From: an uncultured Eubacteriales bacterium
GTDB lineage: Bacteria; Bacillota; Clostridia; Oscillospirales; Oscillospiraceae
DNA: 24,821 nucleotides
NCBI GenBank assembly: GCA_905202605.1
Contig: CAJKSU010000016.1
Coordinates: forward strand, 1-24,821
Reading direction: 5' to 3'
A program made the position numbers and the translations under genes. Below, piece after piece: positions 14,889-22,683 of this stretch; positions within the stretch are counted from its first letter, which is position 1, and every line of letters starts with the position of its first letter. The notes under the pieces are model-generated. The model had not been told where the DNA came from and did no database searches. It was given only the letters and a program-made list of their open reading frames with translations.

Positions 14889-16462
14889 ATAAACCGGTGA
14901 TTCTGGTGATTATGGACGGCGTTGGTCTGGGGGACGGCGGCCCCGGTGATGCGGTGGCAAAGGCCAATACCCCCAATTTGGATCGTCTGATTGCCTCCTG
15001 CCCCCATACAAAGCTCAAGGCGCATGGTACCGCCGTGGGGCTGCCCACCGACGACGATATGGGCAATTCCGAGGTGGGTCACAATACTCTGGGCTGCGGC
15101 CAGATCTATGCGCAGGGGGCAAAGCTGGTGGGCGAGAGTCTGGAAAGCGGCGCAATTTTTGTCTCCAAAGCGTGGAAGGAACTGACCAATGGGGTCAAGA
15201 CCTCCGGCGGCGCACTGCATTTTCTGGGGCTGCTCTCCGACGGCAACGTGCATTCCCATATCGATCATCTCCTGACCATGCTGCGGCAGGCCAAGGAGGA
15301 CGGCGTGTCCAAGGTATTCTGCCACATCCTGCTGGATGGGCGGGATGTTCCGGCAACCTCGGCGCTTACCTATGTGGAGGAGCTGGAACATACCCTTGCC
15401 GAGCTGAATGACGATGCCTTTACCGGGAAGATCGCCTCCGGCGGCGGCAGAATGTATCTCACCATGGACCGCTATGAGGCGGACTGGGATATGGTAAAGC
15501 GGGGCTTTGACTGCCACGTTCACGGCATCGGGCGGCAGTTCCCGGATGCCAAAACCGCCATTGAAGCCTACCGGCAGGAAACCGGCTGCATCGATCAGGA
15601 TCTCCATGAGTTTGTAATTGCGGAGAAAGGAACGCCCGTGGGGACTGTAAAGCCCGGCGACAGCGTGATTCTGTTCAACTTCCGGGGGGATCGGGCGCTG
15701 GAGATCAGCCGCGCCATGGACGATCCCGATTTTGACAAGTTTGACCGGGGCGAGTTCCACGATGTAAAGTACGCGGGTATGCTGGAATATGACGGCGACG
15801 CCCACATTCCCTCCCGCTATCTGGTGGAGCCGCCGAAGATCGAGCATACCCTTACCGAGCTGCTGGTACAGCACGGGGTCAAGGAATACGCTCTGTCCGA
15901 GACGCAGAAATACGGTCATGTTACTTACTTCTGGAACGGCAACCGCAGCGGCAAGGTGGACGAGGCACTGGAAACCTATGAGGAGATCCCGTCGGACAAC
16001 TGCCCGTTCAATGAAAAGCCCGCCATGAAGTGCGTGGAGATTACCGATCACCTGATCGCCGCCATGGAGTCCGGAGCATACGGCTTCCTGCGCTGCAATT
16101 TCCCCAACGGAGATATGGTGGGACATACCGGCGATTTTGACGCGGTGGTGACCTCCATGGAAGCGCTGGATACCCAGCTGGGACGGATCATTGCTGCGGC
16201 GGAGCGCCTTGGCTATGTGCTGGCGGTGACCGCCGATCACGGCAACGCCGACGTGATGCTGGAGAAGAACAAAAAGGGCGAGTATCAGGTGCGCACGGCC
16301 CACAGCCTCAGCCCGGTTCCCTTTGCGATCTCCGGCTGGAAGGGAGCACTCCGGCAGGAGAACTGCGGCCTTTCCAATGTGGCGGCAACGGTGGCGGAGC
16401 TTTTGGGGCTGCCCGTTCCGGCGATGTGGGAGCCGTCGCTGATCGACGGCGAAAATGCCTGA
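14885..16462 (+). CDS. gpmI: 2,3-bisphosphoglycerate-independent phosphoglycerate mutase
   Basis: GpmI interconverts 3- and 2-phosphoglycerate in glycolysis using two Mn ions and a phosphoserine. The 525-residue protein opens VILVIMDGVGLGDGG, where the Asp binds metal. The catalytic S62 lies in MGNSEVGHNTLG, at the canonical position. LDGRDVPATSA, the RMYLTMDRYEADWDMVKRG phosphatase/transferase segment, FRGDRALEIS, and metal ligands in NGDMVGHTGDF and VTADHGNAD are all present. It is slightly longer than the usual 510 residues. It is translationally coupled to the upstream redox-type protein. I see no clear terminator after it; a new promoter starts 37 bases downstream. No other glycolytic genes are in the window. 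Confidence 0.96.
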   Translation: MNKPVILVIMDGVGLGDGGPGDAVAKANTPNLDRLIASCPHTKLKAHGTAVGLPTDDDMGNSEVGHNTLGCGQIYAQGAKLVGESLESGAIFVSKAWKELTNGVKTSGGALHFLGLLSDGNVHSHIDHLLTMLRQAKEDGVSKVFCHILLDGRDVPATSALTYVEELEHTLAELNDDAFTGKIASGGGRMYLTMDRYEADWDMVKRGFDCHVHGIGRQFPDAKTAIEAYRQETGCIDQDLHEFVIAEKGTPVGTVKPGDSVILFNFRGDRALEISRAMDDPDFDKFDRGEFHDVKYAGMLEYDGDAHIPSRYLVEPPKIEHTLTELLVQHGVKEYALSETQKYGHVTYFWNGNRSGKVDEALETYEEIPSDNCPFNEKPAMKCVEITDHLIAAMESGAYGFLRCNFPNGDMVGHTGDFDAVVTSMEALDTQLGRIIAAAERLGYVLAVTADHGNADVMLEKNKKGEYQVRTAHSLSPVPFAISGWKGALRQENCGLSNVAATVAELLGLPVPAMWEPSLIDGENA

Positions 16463-16498
16463 AATTCCGGCGCTCCATGGAAAATCGAAAATTTCCCC

Positions 16499-16527
16499 TT
16501 GTACTTTCTTTCAAAATATATTACAAT
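16499..16527 (+). promoter_or_regulatory. Sigma-A type promoter for the Asp23/fakA-like pair
   Basis: TTGTAC at 16499-16504 and TACAAT at 16522-16527 are separated by 17 bases, within an AT-rich stretch that stands out from the GC-rich surroundings. Transcription should start near 16534, about 50 bases before the ATG at 16585. Confidence 0.78.
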
Positions 16528-16584
16528 ATCCTGAGGTGTCTTTTCAGGGCGCCCAGCAACACATGACAGAGGAGGTCAATCCTT

Positions 16585-16938
16585 ATGATGCGTTTTCAGA
16601 CTGAAAAAGGCGTTGTTACCATCAGCAGTGATGTTTTTACCAATATTGCAGGTATGGCTGCGTCCAACTGCTTCGGCGTAAAGGGCATGGCGGTTCGCTC
16701 TATGACAGACGGACTGGTGCATCTGCTCCGCCGGGAAGCCATGGGCAAGGGCGTGCTTGTTACCTATAACGAGGACGAATCTGTTACCATCGACCTCCAT
16801 GTAGTGATGGATCATGGCATAAATATTGCCGCGGTTGGCCCCGCAATCATTAACGAGGTCAGCTATGTGGTGGCAAAGTCCACCGGCGTTCCTGTGAAAA
16901 CGGTGAACGTATATATTGATTCCATCAGCGTGGATTAA
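16585..16938 (+). CDS. yloU: Asp23/Gls24 family envelope stress response protein (YloU-like)
   Basis: This 117-residue protein matches the Asp23/YloU family, small proteins linked to cell envelope homeostasis and commonly encoded just before the fatty acid kinase FakA/YloV. Family marks include GVVTISSDVFTNIAGMAASNC near the start, FGVKGMA, VTIDLHVVMDHGINI, and the C-terminal TGVPVKTVNVYIDSISV. There is no membrane helix. Two ATG codons (16585, 16588) follow GAGGAGG at 16569-16575. The gene has its own vegetative promoter and is followed 80 bases later by yloV. In Bacillus rpmB lies nearby on the other strand; it is absent here. Confidence 0.93.
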   Translation: MMRFQTEKGVVTISSDVFTNIAGMAASNCFGVKGMAVRSMTDGLVHLLRREAMGKGVLVTYNEDESVTIDLHVVMDHGINIAAVGPAIINEVSYVVAKSTGVPVKTVNVYIDSISVD

Positions 16939-16982
16939 ACCATGGAAGTACGCGCCGTGCGGCGGTGAATTCCAGTGATTTC

Positions 16983-17001
16983 GATGGGCGCAGCGCCCAT
17001 C
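16983..17001 (+). other. Perfect hairpin directly before the yloV ribosome binding site
   Basis: GATGGGCG (16983-16990), a 3-base CAG loop and CGCCCATC (16994-17001) form a perfect 8-bp stem. It ends two bases before GGAGG (17004-17008). There is no T run, so it is not an intrinsic terminator. It might protect the downstream message, mark a processing site, or tune translation of yloV relative to yloU. These roles are inference. Confidence 0.55.
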
Positions 17002-17018
17002 CCGGAGGTGCAACACAC

Positions 17019-18707
17019 TTGAAAGAAATGATTTGCGGTGCAGAGCTGAAAGCCATGTTTATCAGCGCCGCCGCCAATATTGACAAGCATAAGCAGGTGA
17101 TCAACGATCTCAACGTATTCCCTGTGCCGGACGGCGATACCGGCACCAATATGGCGCTGACGCTGGGGACTGCGGCAGGAGAGCTTGCAAAAACCGATGA
17201 CGGCGCTTCGGTAGGCGACGTTGCCAAGATCGCAGCCGGTGCGCTGCTCCGCGGTGCGCGGGGCAATTCCGGCGTCATTACGTCCCTCTTATTCCGGGGC
17301 TTCTCCAAGTATTTAAAGGGCAAGGAGACTGCCGACGGCCTCGATCTTGCCGGTGCGCTCACTGAGGGCGTAGAGGCTGCCTATAAGGCGGTTATGAAGC
17401 CCGCCGAGGGTACCATTCTGACGGTTTCCCGTGTCTCCGCTGAGGCGGCAACCGAGGCCTGCGCCGAAACCCATGAGATCGAGCCAATTCTGGAGGTTGC
17501 CATTGTCAGCGCCAAGGCTGCGCTGGAGGAAACTGTAAACCAGAACCCTGTGCTTAAAAAGGCTGGGGTTGTAGATGCCGGCGGCAAGGGCTTCGTGCTG
17601 ATTCTTGAGGCCATGAAGGCTGCCATGCTGGGCAATCCCGTGGTGGCGGAGGATAACGGCTCCGCAGAAGAGGAAACTCAGGTGGCGGTGGACATGTCCA
17701 ATTTCACCTTTACCTATGATACGGTGTTTATCGTCCGCAAAGGGGAGCATTGCGACCTGCGGGCTTATGCCGAGTATTTAAACAGCATCGGCGACAGTCT
17801 GGTGATCGGTGAGGACGACGATATCTTTAAGGTTCACGTTCACACCGATATTCCCGGCGAGGCGCTTACCGAGGCTTCCAAGCACGGTGTGCTGGAGCTG
17901 GCGAAGATTGAGAATATGCGCACCCAGTGCGAGGATATCGCTGCGGGCAAAAAGGCCATGAGCACCGATGATCTGGAGGCCATTGAGGAAGAACTGGAGG
18001 CGCAGGAGCATCAGGATACAGCGCAGGGGCGCATCATTGCCGAGCCGGAGAAGCAGTATGGCGTGGTTGCCGTCTGCGCAGGCGACGGCATTGCCGATAT
18101 GTTCCGGGATCTGGGAGCAGACCAGATCGTTTCCGGCGGTCAGACCATGAACCCCTCCACCGAAGACATCCTCAAGATGATCGACGCCACTCCCTCCGAG
18201 GTGGTTCTGGTGCTGCCCAACAATAAGAACATCTTTATGGCCGCACAGCAGTGCGAACCGCTCAGCGAAAAGCGGGTGGTGGTGATCCCCACCGCAACGG
18301 TTCCTCAGGGCATTACCGCCATGCTGAATCTGGATCCCTCCGCAACGGTGGAGGAGAACGTGGAAGCCATCACCGAGGCCATTTCTCATGTTACCACCAT
18401 GCAGATCACCTATGCGGCGCGGAACTCCGATTTTGACGGCTATGCCATCAATGAGGGGGATTATCTGGCGCTCTGCGGCGGTGCGCTGTTTGGCACCCAG
18501 CGGGATATCAAGGCGCTGCTCCAGTCTCTGGCGGATAAGGCCAAGGAGCTGGACAGCGAGTTCATCACCATCTTCTACGGCGCAGATATCACCGAAGAGG
18601 ATGCACAGGCGGCGGGAGAGATCTTCCGTGCAACTTGCCCGGAGGCAGAGGTCACTTTGCTTTCCGGTGGACAGCCTGTATACTATTACCTGATCTCTGC
18701 GGAGTGA
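17019..18707 (+). CDS. yloV: DAK2 domain fatty acid kinase, FakA/YloV type
   Basis: FakA-type proteins phosphorylate fatty acids bound to a FakB (DegV-family) partner, feeding exogenous or recycled acyl chains into phospholipids. The N-terminal DhaL/DAK2 kinase domain (about 1-200) shows NVFPVPDGDTGTNM with the Mg-binding aspartates, then LLRGARGNSGVITSLLFRGFSK and PAEGTILTVSR. A middle domain includes FTYDTVFIV and KVHVHTDIPGEAL. The C-terminal DegV-like domain (about 350-562) has VSGGQTMNPSTEDI and VLPNNKNI. I chose TTG 17019, giving 562 residues, because GGAGG is 10 bases upstream; ATG 17028 is the alternative, and the longer GTG frame from 16965 lacks support. No fakB is in the window. 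A terminator follows. Confidence 0.93.
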   Translation: MKEMICGAELKAMFISAAANIDKHKQVINDLNVFPVPDGDTGTNMALTLGTAAGELAKTDDGASVGDVAKIAAGALLRGARGNSGVITSLLFRGFSKYLKGKETADGLDLAGALTEGVEAAYKAVMKPAEGTILTVSRVSAEAATEACAETHEIEPILEVAIVSAKAALEETVNQNPVLKKAGVVDAGGKGFVLILEAMKAAMLGNPVVAEDNGSAEEETQVAVDMSNFTFTYDTVFIVRKGEHCDLRAYAEYLNSIGDSLVIGEDDDIFKVHVHTDIPGEALTEASKHGVLELAKIENMRTQCEDIAAGKKAMSTDDLEAIEEELEAQEHQDTAQGRIIAEPEKQYGVVAVCAGDGIADMFRDLGADQIVSGGQTMNPSTEDILKMIDATPSEVVLVLPNNKNIFMAAQQCEPLSEKRVVVIPTATVPQGITAMLNLDPSATVEENVEAITEAISHVTTMQITYAARNSDFDGYAINEGDYLALCGGALFGTQRDIKALLQSLADKAKELDSEFITIFYGADITEEDAQAAGEIFRATCPEAEVTLLSGGQPVYYYLISAE

Positions 18708-18715
18708 TTTTGCAG

Positions 18716-18752
18716 GAACCCACAGACCAATATGCAGTCTGTGGGTTCTTTT
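18716..18752 (+). terminator. Intrinsic terminator after yloV
   Basis: Perfect 12-bp arms, GAACCCACAGAC (18716-18727) and GTCTGTGGGTTC (18737-18748), flank a 9-base loop and are followed by TTTT. It starts 8 bases after the yloV stop and separates this unit from glgA. Confidence 0.9.
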
Positions 18753-18802
18753 CCCGTCCATTGGGCGGAAAAATGCCGCAATGCGGCAGTTTGAGGTGGA
18801 AT

Positions 18803-20224
18803 ATGAACATACTCTATGCAGTCAGCGAGGCATTTCCCTTCGCAAAGGATGGCGGACTTGGCGACGTTGCCTATGCCTTTCCTCAGACCCTTCACAATAT
18901 GGGGCAGGATATTCGGGTGATTATGCCCCTTTACGATACCATTCCCCAGCGCTATCGGAATCAGATGGAGCTGATGACGAACTTTACCATGGATGTGGGC
19001 ATTCAGCCCCTGTACTGCGGCCTGTATCGGTTGGTGCTCCGGGGCGTACCCTATTATTTCGTGGAAAACGACGTTTATTTTATGCGCGGCACCCTGTATG
19101 GCTGCCGGGATGATGACGCGCGGTTCGCGTTTTTCAGCAAGGCGGTCTGTGAATCCATTCGGTTCCTGAGCTGGACGCCGGATGTGGTACACTGCAACGA
19201 CTGGCAGACGGCGCTGGTGCTGTTCTATCTGCGGGATAAGCAGCTGAAAAATCCCGGCCTCAAGCCCATCCATACGGTGTTTACCATTCACAATGTGGAA
19301 TATCAGGGGGATTTCAGCTACCAGACTCTGACGGACGTATTTGGCCTTTCCGGCGTACTGTTTGCCCAAGGGACGCTGGAGCTGGACGGCAAGGTGAACC
19401 TGATGAAGGGCGCCATCGAAATTGCCGACTGCGTTACCACCGTCAGCCCCTCCTATGCCAACGAGCTTTGCGCTTCGGAGGCGTCGGGGCATTTGGCGCA
19501 GGTGATTTCCGCCCATAAGCTGGTGGGCATCCGCAACGGCATCCATGGGGAGATCAATCCCTTCGACTGCCCCTATGTCCACCGCCCCTATGATGGGGAA
19601 AGCGTCCATGAGCGGGTGTTCAATAAGCTCTGGATGCAGGAGAATATGAGCCTCCGTCTGGGGGAGGATATCCCGGTGCTGGGCTGTGTCAGCCGTCTGC
19701 TGCCCCGGAAGGGATTTGAACTGCTGGTGGAGGTGCTGCCGGAGTTCCTGAAAAACGGCGCGGAGCTGGTGGTCTGCGGCAACGGCAAGCGGGACGTGAA
19801 GGAAGCACTCCAGCAGTTGGAGGCGCAGTTCCCGGAGCAGGTGGCGGTGATCTCCTATTCCGAGAAATCCGCTGCGGAGGTGCTCTCCAGCATCGACCTG
19901 TTTCTGATGCCGTCCCTGATCGAGCCCTGCGGCACGGCGCAGCTGCAGGCCATGCGCTATGGCGCAGTTCCGCTGGTTCGGGCAACGGGCGGCCTGAAGG
20001 ATACGGTGAAGCCCTACGATAAGGAGCATCCCGACGGCTGGGGCTTTGTCTTCGACGATTATACCCCGGAGGCGCTGAAAGCGGCGCTGACTTCGGCGCT
20101 GGAGGTCTATCGGGATACGGCAGCATGGGAGACGCTGGAGAAGCGCTGCATGGCACAGGACTTCTCATGGGAGCAGCCCGCAAGGGATTATGTGCGGCTG
20201 TATGAAGGGCTTTTAAACGCATAA
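18803..20224 (+). CDS. glgA: Glycogen synthase, GT5 family (ADP-glucose type)
   Basis: GlgA extends alpha-1,4-glucan chains from ADP-glucose in the cytoplasm. The 473-residue product matches the usual length of about 475. It begins MNILYAVSEAFPFAKDGGLGDVAYAFP, carrying the donor-binding K15-x-G-G-L motif (with Gly20 where Ala is common). Also present are VHCNDWQTAL, TIHNVEYQG, VTTVSPSYANEL, VGIRNGIHGEINP, and the catalytic C-terminal EPCGTAQLQAMRYG near 373-386 followed by VRATGGLKDTV. I chose ATG 18803, with GAGGTGG just upstream. A 6-bp hairpin (18774-18788) lies between the yloV terminator and this site. No glgC, glgB or glgP is nearby, so the gene stands apart from a glg operon. A terminator follows. 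Confidence 0.94.
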   Translation: MNILYAVSEAFPFAKDGGLGDVAYAFPQTLHNMGQDIRVIMPLYDTIPQRYRNQMELMTNFTMDVGIQPLYCGLYRLVLRGVPYYFVENDVYFMRGTLYGCRDDDARFAFFSKAVCESIRFLSWTPDVVHCNDWQTALVLFYLRDKQLKNPGLKPIHTVFTIHNVEYQGDFSYQTLTDVFGLSGVLFAQGTLELDGKVNLMKGAIEIADCVTTVSPSYANELCASEASGHLAQVISAHKLVGIRNGIHGEINPFDCPYVHRPYDGESVHERVFNKLWMQENMSLRLGEDIPVLGCVSRLLPRKGFELLVEVLPEFLKNGAELVVCGNGKRDVKEALQQLEAQFPEQVAVISYSEKSAAEVLSSIDLFLMPSLIEPCGTAQLQAMRYGAVPLVRATGGLKDTVKPYDKEHPDGWGFVFDDYTPEALKAALTSALEVYRDTAAWETLEKRCMAQDFSWEQPARDYVRLYEGLLNA

Positions 20225-20248
20225 GGAATCGATCTGATTCAAAATAGG

Positions 20249-20290
20249 ATACCCCCGATGCTGGTGCGCAGCGTTGGGGGTATTTGTGTT
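20249..20290 (+). terminator. Intrinsic terminator after glgA
   Basis: Arms at 20249-20263 and 20269-20283 pair over 15 positions, including G-U pairs, around a 5-base GTGCG loop. The following TTGTGTT tract is broken by G, so it may be weaker than the other terminators here. It begins 24 bases after the glgA stop. Confidence 0.7.
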
Positions 20291-20314
20291 CCTAGGGGTA
20301 TTCAGTTAAAGTGA

Positions 20315-20533
20315 TACGGAAATTGTACATTTTCTCTGATACAAAAAGCGACGAAAAAGACGGCAAACTTTTGGTCACCGGAGCCGGGCTTGAGAGGACA
20401 CGCCAACATTTACTTTATGCTGGCAGATTGGTATGAAGAGGCGTCCGGCACAGCATTTGCAGGCCGGGATGGACACGAAGCGTGGCATTCAGATTTGGCG
20501 GATAGTACATGGTACGATTTCTATACCAGATGA
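20315..20533 (+). pseudogene. Probable gene remnant (C-terminal fragment of an unknown protein)
   Basis: A frame of 72 codons is open from the stop at 20312-20314 to TGA at 20531-20533. It reads like real protein, rich in Trp, Tyr, Asp and Gly: it includes TANFWSPEPGLRGHANIYF, then LADWYEEASGTAFAGRDG and ends WYDFYTR. The only ATG is at 20417 (38 residues), with no convincing ribosome binding site. Base composition is less GC-rich than the flanking genes. I cannot name the family. The simplest reading is a decayed or truncated gene whose 5' part was lost. The rest of the 20290-20576 stretch shows no gene or RNA that I can recognise. Confidence 0.35.
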
Positions 20534-20573
20534 ATCGGCGCTGCAAGGGCGTCTGATCGGGAATTGAATAGGG

Positions 20574-20617
20574 AAAGGGCGTGCTGCAATGGAATGTTGC
20601 AGCACGCCCCTTTTGTT
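20574..20617. terminator. Strong hairpin terminator between convergent genes
   Basis: Perfect 13-bp arms, GGGCGTGCTGCAA (20577-20589) and TTGCAGCACGCCC (20597-20609), flank a 7-base loop. On the + strand CTTTTGTT follows; on the - strand the downstream tract is TTTCCC, weaker. It lies just past the stop of the leftward anti-sigma gene and could stop transcription from both sides. Confidence 0.8.
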
Positions 20618-20625
20618 ATTCGGTA

Positions 20626-22002
20626 TCAGTCGAAGCCGTAGGTCACCCCGCCGATTTCCCGACAGCTGGGGTTTTGGTCGCAGGTGGGCTGCGCGGTGGC
20701 AACGCCAAGGGTGTCATAGCATTCATGGATGTGGTCGTAATAGTCCACAAGCTCGCCGGTGGGAACGAATAGTTGGGAGCCGTCGGGATAGACCAAGTGG
20801 TTGTCTGAGATCGCCTCCTGCACGGTATTGAGAACGGCGAGGGAAGCGGACTCAAACTCACTGCGCTCCAAGATGTCGTTCATGCTGGCGTGATCCTCCT
20901 CAAAGGGGCCGGACAGCTGGGAACAATCCACATACCAGCGGAATTGACCGGATGAGAGCTCCAGCGTGAATTTCTGGAGCATGGCTGTGCCGTATTCCGT
21001 TTCAATGGGAATGTCCAGCTGGGCAGTGAGCAGACCGTCGCCATCGGTGTCCTCTCCAGCGGGAAGACTCAGTTCTTTGGGGGATGGGTCCGGTTGCTCA
21101 GATTCCGATCTTGGCTCCAGCTGCTCGATCAGTTCTTCCAGCGGTTCCAGCATCCGCTGGCGAAACAGCTCGTCCCAGCTGTCAAGGCCTGTATTCACGG
21201 AGTCCAGACCATTGAGCGCAATGAAGCTGTTCACCATGGGAATGACGTATTGGAGATGCGCGTAATAGCTCTTTGCACTGTCTGGAGTGGCATTGTCGAA
21301 GTGAGGGAATCTGGTGCTGATTGAATTGCCAAACTGGAGCATACTGTAGTAGACAGCTGCGTCTGTTCCAAGTACCACACTGTTTAGTTCATAGGTAAGA
21401 CCGCGGGTTTCGTCGTTCATATAAGAATCAAAAGCGGATTGATTCCAAGCGTAAATGCTAAAAACGATCCCGTTGCTGTTATCTTGATTGCTGGAGTCGC
21501 AAAACGTGAAAATACTGTCAAAATCAAACGACTCGTCATCAGAGTAAATCGTAGTGAGGGTAAAGCTGTTATCTGTTTTCAGTTCATCCTGAAATTCCGT
21601 GGGTACACGTATGGACAGTCCGGTGGCCCCACTGGTGACGATCACGGAGTTGGTATCGTCCAGAACAATGTCCTCCGGAATGGATTCTACAACGCTTTGG
21701 CCTGAATCGGGGGAGTCCCATGGGGTGGATTCCGGCAATTCCGGCAGTCCGGTATTGAGTGAAGCACCATTCGGGAACCGGGACAGCGTAAGACAGCCAG
21801 CAGCAATTCCGGTGACAGCCAGCAGCAGCGCCGCGGCGATCACCAACGGCTTTTTCATCCGGTGGCGGGACTGCGGCGGAGTGGGTGTATTCGGCACACC
21901 GTCCGGGTCCGCAGGGGAGGAGGACAGCATCTCCTCCGGAGGAAACAGATGAACGGAGCTGTCCATATAGTCATCTAACAGATCGGTGATTCGATAACTC
22001 AA
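20626..22002 (-). CDS. Membrane-anchored putative anti-sigma factor with extracytoplasmic domain
   Basis: This 458-residue protein is encoded directly after an ECF sigma factor with a TTGA overlap (21999-22002), the usual place for its anti-sigma partner. A cytoplasmic N-terminus of about 49 residues precedes one membrane helix (about 51-70, KKPLVIAAALLLAVTGIAAGC), and about 385 residues lie outside. No zinc anti-sigma HxxxCxxC motif is seen. The outer part holds acidic and Ser/Thr-rich stretches and a calcium-loop-like DTDGDG at 318-323. I do not recognise a known fold there. The TTG start is backed by AAGGAGG about seven bases upstream. A lipobox-like AAGC at residue 70 after MKK (49-51) is curious, but the long N-terminal extension argues for a plain membrane anchor. 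Role is inferred from context. Confidence 0.65.
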   Translation of the reverse strand: MSYRITDLLDDYMDSSVHLFPPEEMLSSSPADPDGVPNTPTPPQSRHRMKKPLVIAAALLLAVTGIAAGCLTLSRFPNGASLNTGLPELPESTPWDSPDSGQSVVESIPEDIVLDDTNSVIVTSGATGLSIRVPTEFQDELKTDNSFTLTTIYSDDESFDFDSIFTFCDSSNQDNSNGIVFSIYAWNQSAFDSYMNDETRGLTYELNSVVLGTDAAVYYSMLQFGNSISTRFPHFDNATPDSAKSYYAHLQYVIPMVNSFIALNGLDSVNTGLDSWDELFRQRMLEPLEELIEQLEPRSESEQPDPSPKELSLPAGEDTDGDGLLTAQLDIPIETEYGTAMLQKFTLELSSGQFRWYVDCSQLSGPFEEDHASMNDILERSEFESASLAVLNTVQEAISDNHLVYPDGSQLFVPTGELVDYYDHIHECYDTLGVATAQPTCDQNPSCREIGGVTYGFD

Positions 22003-22583
22003 GAGAATCCCTCCTTTGTAAGAAGCTTTTTCAGGGTTTTGCGTCCCCGCGCCAGTCGGGAGCGCACGGTGCTGTGGGGAATCCCCAGCAGGGAAGCGAT
22101 CTCCTGCGTGGTCTGCATGTAATAGTAATACCGCAGGAAGATATCCCGATCCTGGGGACGCATTTTGTCGATGGCCTTGCGCAGCAGCGCTTTCAGTTCC
22201 TGTGCGATGGCCTGATCCTCTAGACTGATCCCGTCTGACAGGGGCAGCATGTCCAGATCCATGGGCAGCATCCGCCTTTTTCGGAGGAAGCTTTTGGCCT
22301 GATTCCGTGCCGTTACGGCAAGATATGCCTTGAGCTTCCCCGGCTCGATCACATCGGCATGCCGCCAGACGGCGTAAAAGGTGTCGGCGGTCAGTTCCTC
22401 GGCGTCCGCGGCGGTACCGGAGCTGGTGAGCACGTTGGCGATCACGGTATAGACGTAGCGTCGGTACCGATCCATCAGCTCCCGCATTGCGTCCGGGTCC
22501 TGACGGCGCATCGCGTCCAGCAGCTCGGCTTCCTTTCGGAATTTCGGCGCTTTGACGCTGGCTGTTCCAGCTTGTCTGGGCAT
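21999..22583 (-). CDS. ECF-type RNA polymerase sigma factor (sigma-70 family)
   Basis: The 194-residue protein has the two domains of an extracytoplasmic function sigma factor. Region 2 covers about residues 25-100, with LMDRYRRYVYTVIANVL, AEELTADTFYAVW and KLKAYLAVTARNQAKSFLRK. Region 4 covers about 135-190, with MRPQDRDIFLRYYYY and the helix-turn-helix QEIASLLGIPHSTVRSRLARG. There is no sigma region 3. I chose the ATG at 22583 because AAGGAAG lies just upstream; an extended frame to 22715 would run through the asnB terminator. It is followed by its putative anti-sigma gene, so both are probably co-transcribed. A 12-bp palindrome lies about 43 bases before the start. The regulon is unknown. 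Confidence 0.9.
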   Translation of the reverse strand: MPRQAGTASVKAPKFRKEAELLDAMRRQDPDAMRELMDRYRRYVYTVIANVLTSSGTAADAEELTADTFYAVWRHADVIEPGKLKAYLAVTARNQAKSFLRKRRMLPMDLDMLPLSDGISLEDQAIAQELKALLRKAIDKMRPQDRDIFLRYYYYMQTTQEIASLLGIPHSTVRSRLARGRKTLKKLLTKEGFS

Positions 22584-22625
22584 TCGATCACTTCCTTTCC
22601 TTTGGGCGGTATTGCCCTTGTGTTT

Positions 22626-22637
22626 AAGAACGTTCTT
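22626..22637. promoter_or_regulatory. 12-bp palindrome upstream of the sigma factor gene
   Basis: AAGAACGTTCTT is a perfect 12-bp palindrome, 43 bases before the sigma factor start and between the asnB terminator and that gene. It could be an operator or part of an autoregulated promoter. I could not place convincing -35/-10 boxes, so this is a position-based suggestion. Confidence 0.3.
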
Positions 22638-22683
22638 CTGCAATAAGAAACGCAGAATTTCGGAATTATGTTGCAGTATATGG

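Noticed and set aside
14615..16303. Long - strand frame (562 codons) opposite gpmI
   Set aside because: It is antisense to a complete, motif-bearing gpmI; low-complexity His/Gly-rich translation; no ribosome binding site.
20686..22002. Anti-sigma protein as a lipoprotein (lipobox-like AAGC at residue 70)
   Set aside because: The hydrophobic segment lies after about 49 polar residues, and the TTG start has a strong ribosome binding site, so a normal lipoprotein signal is unlikely.
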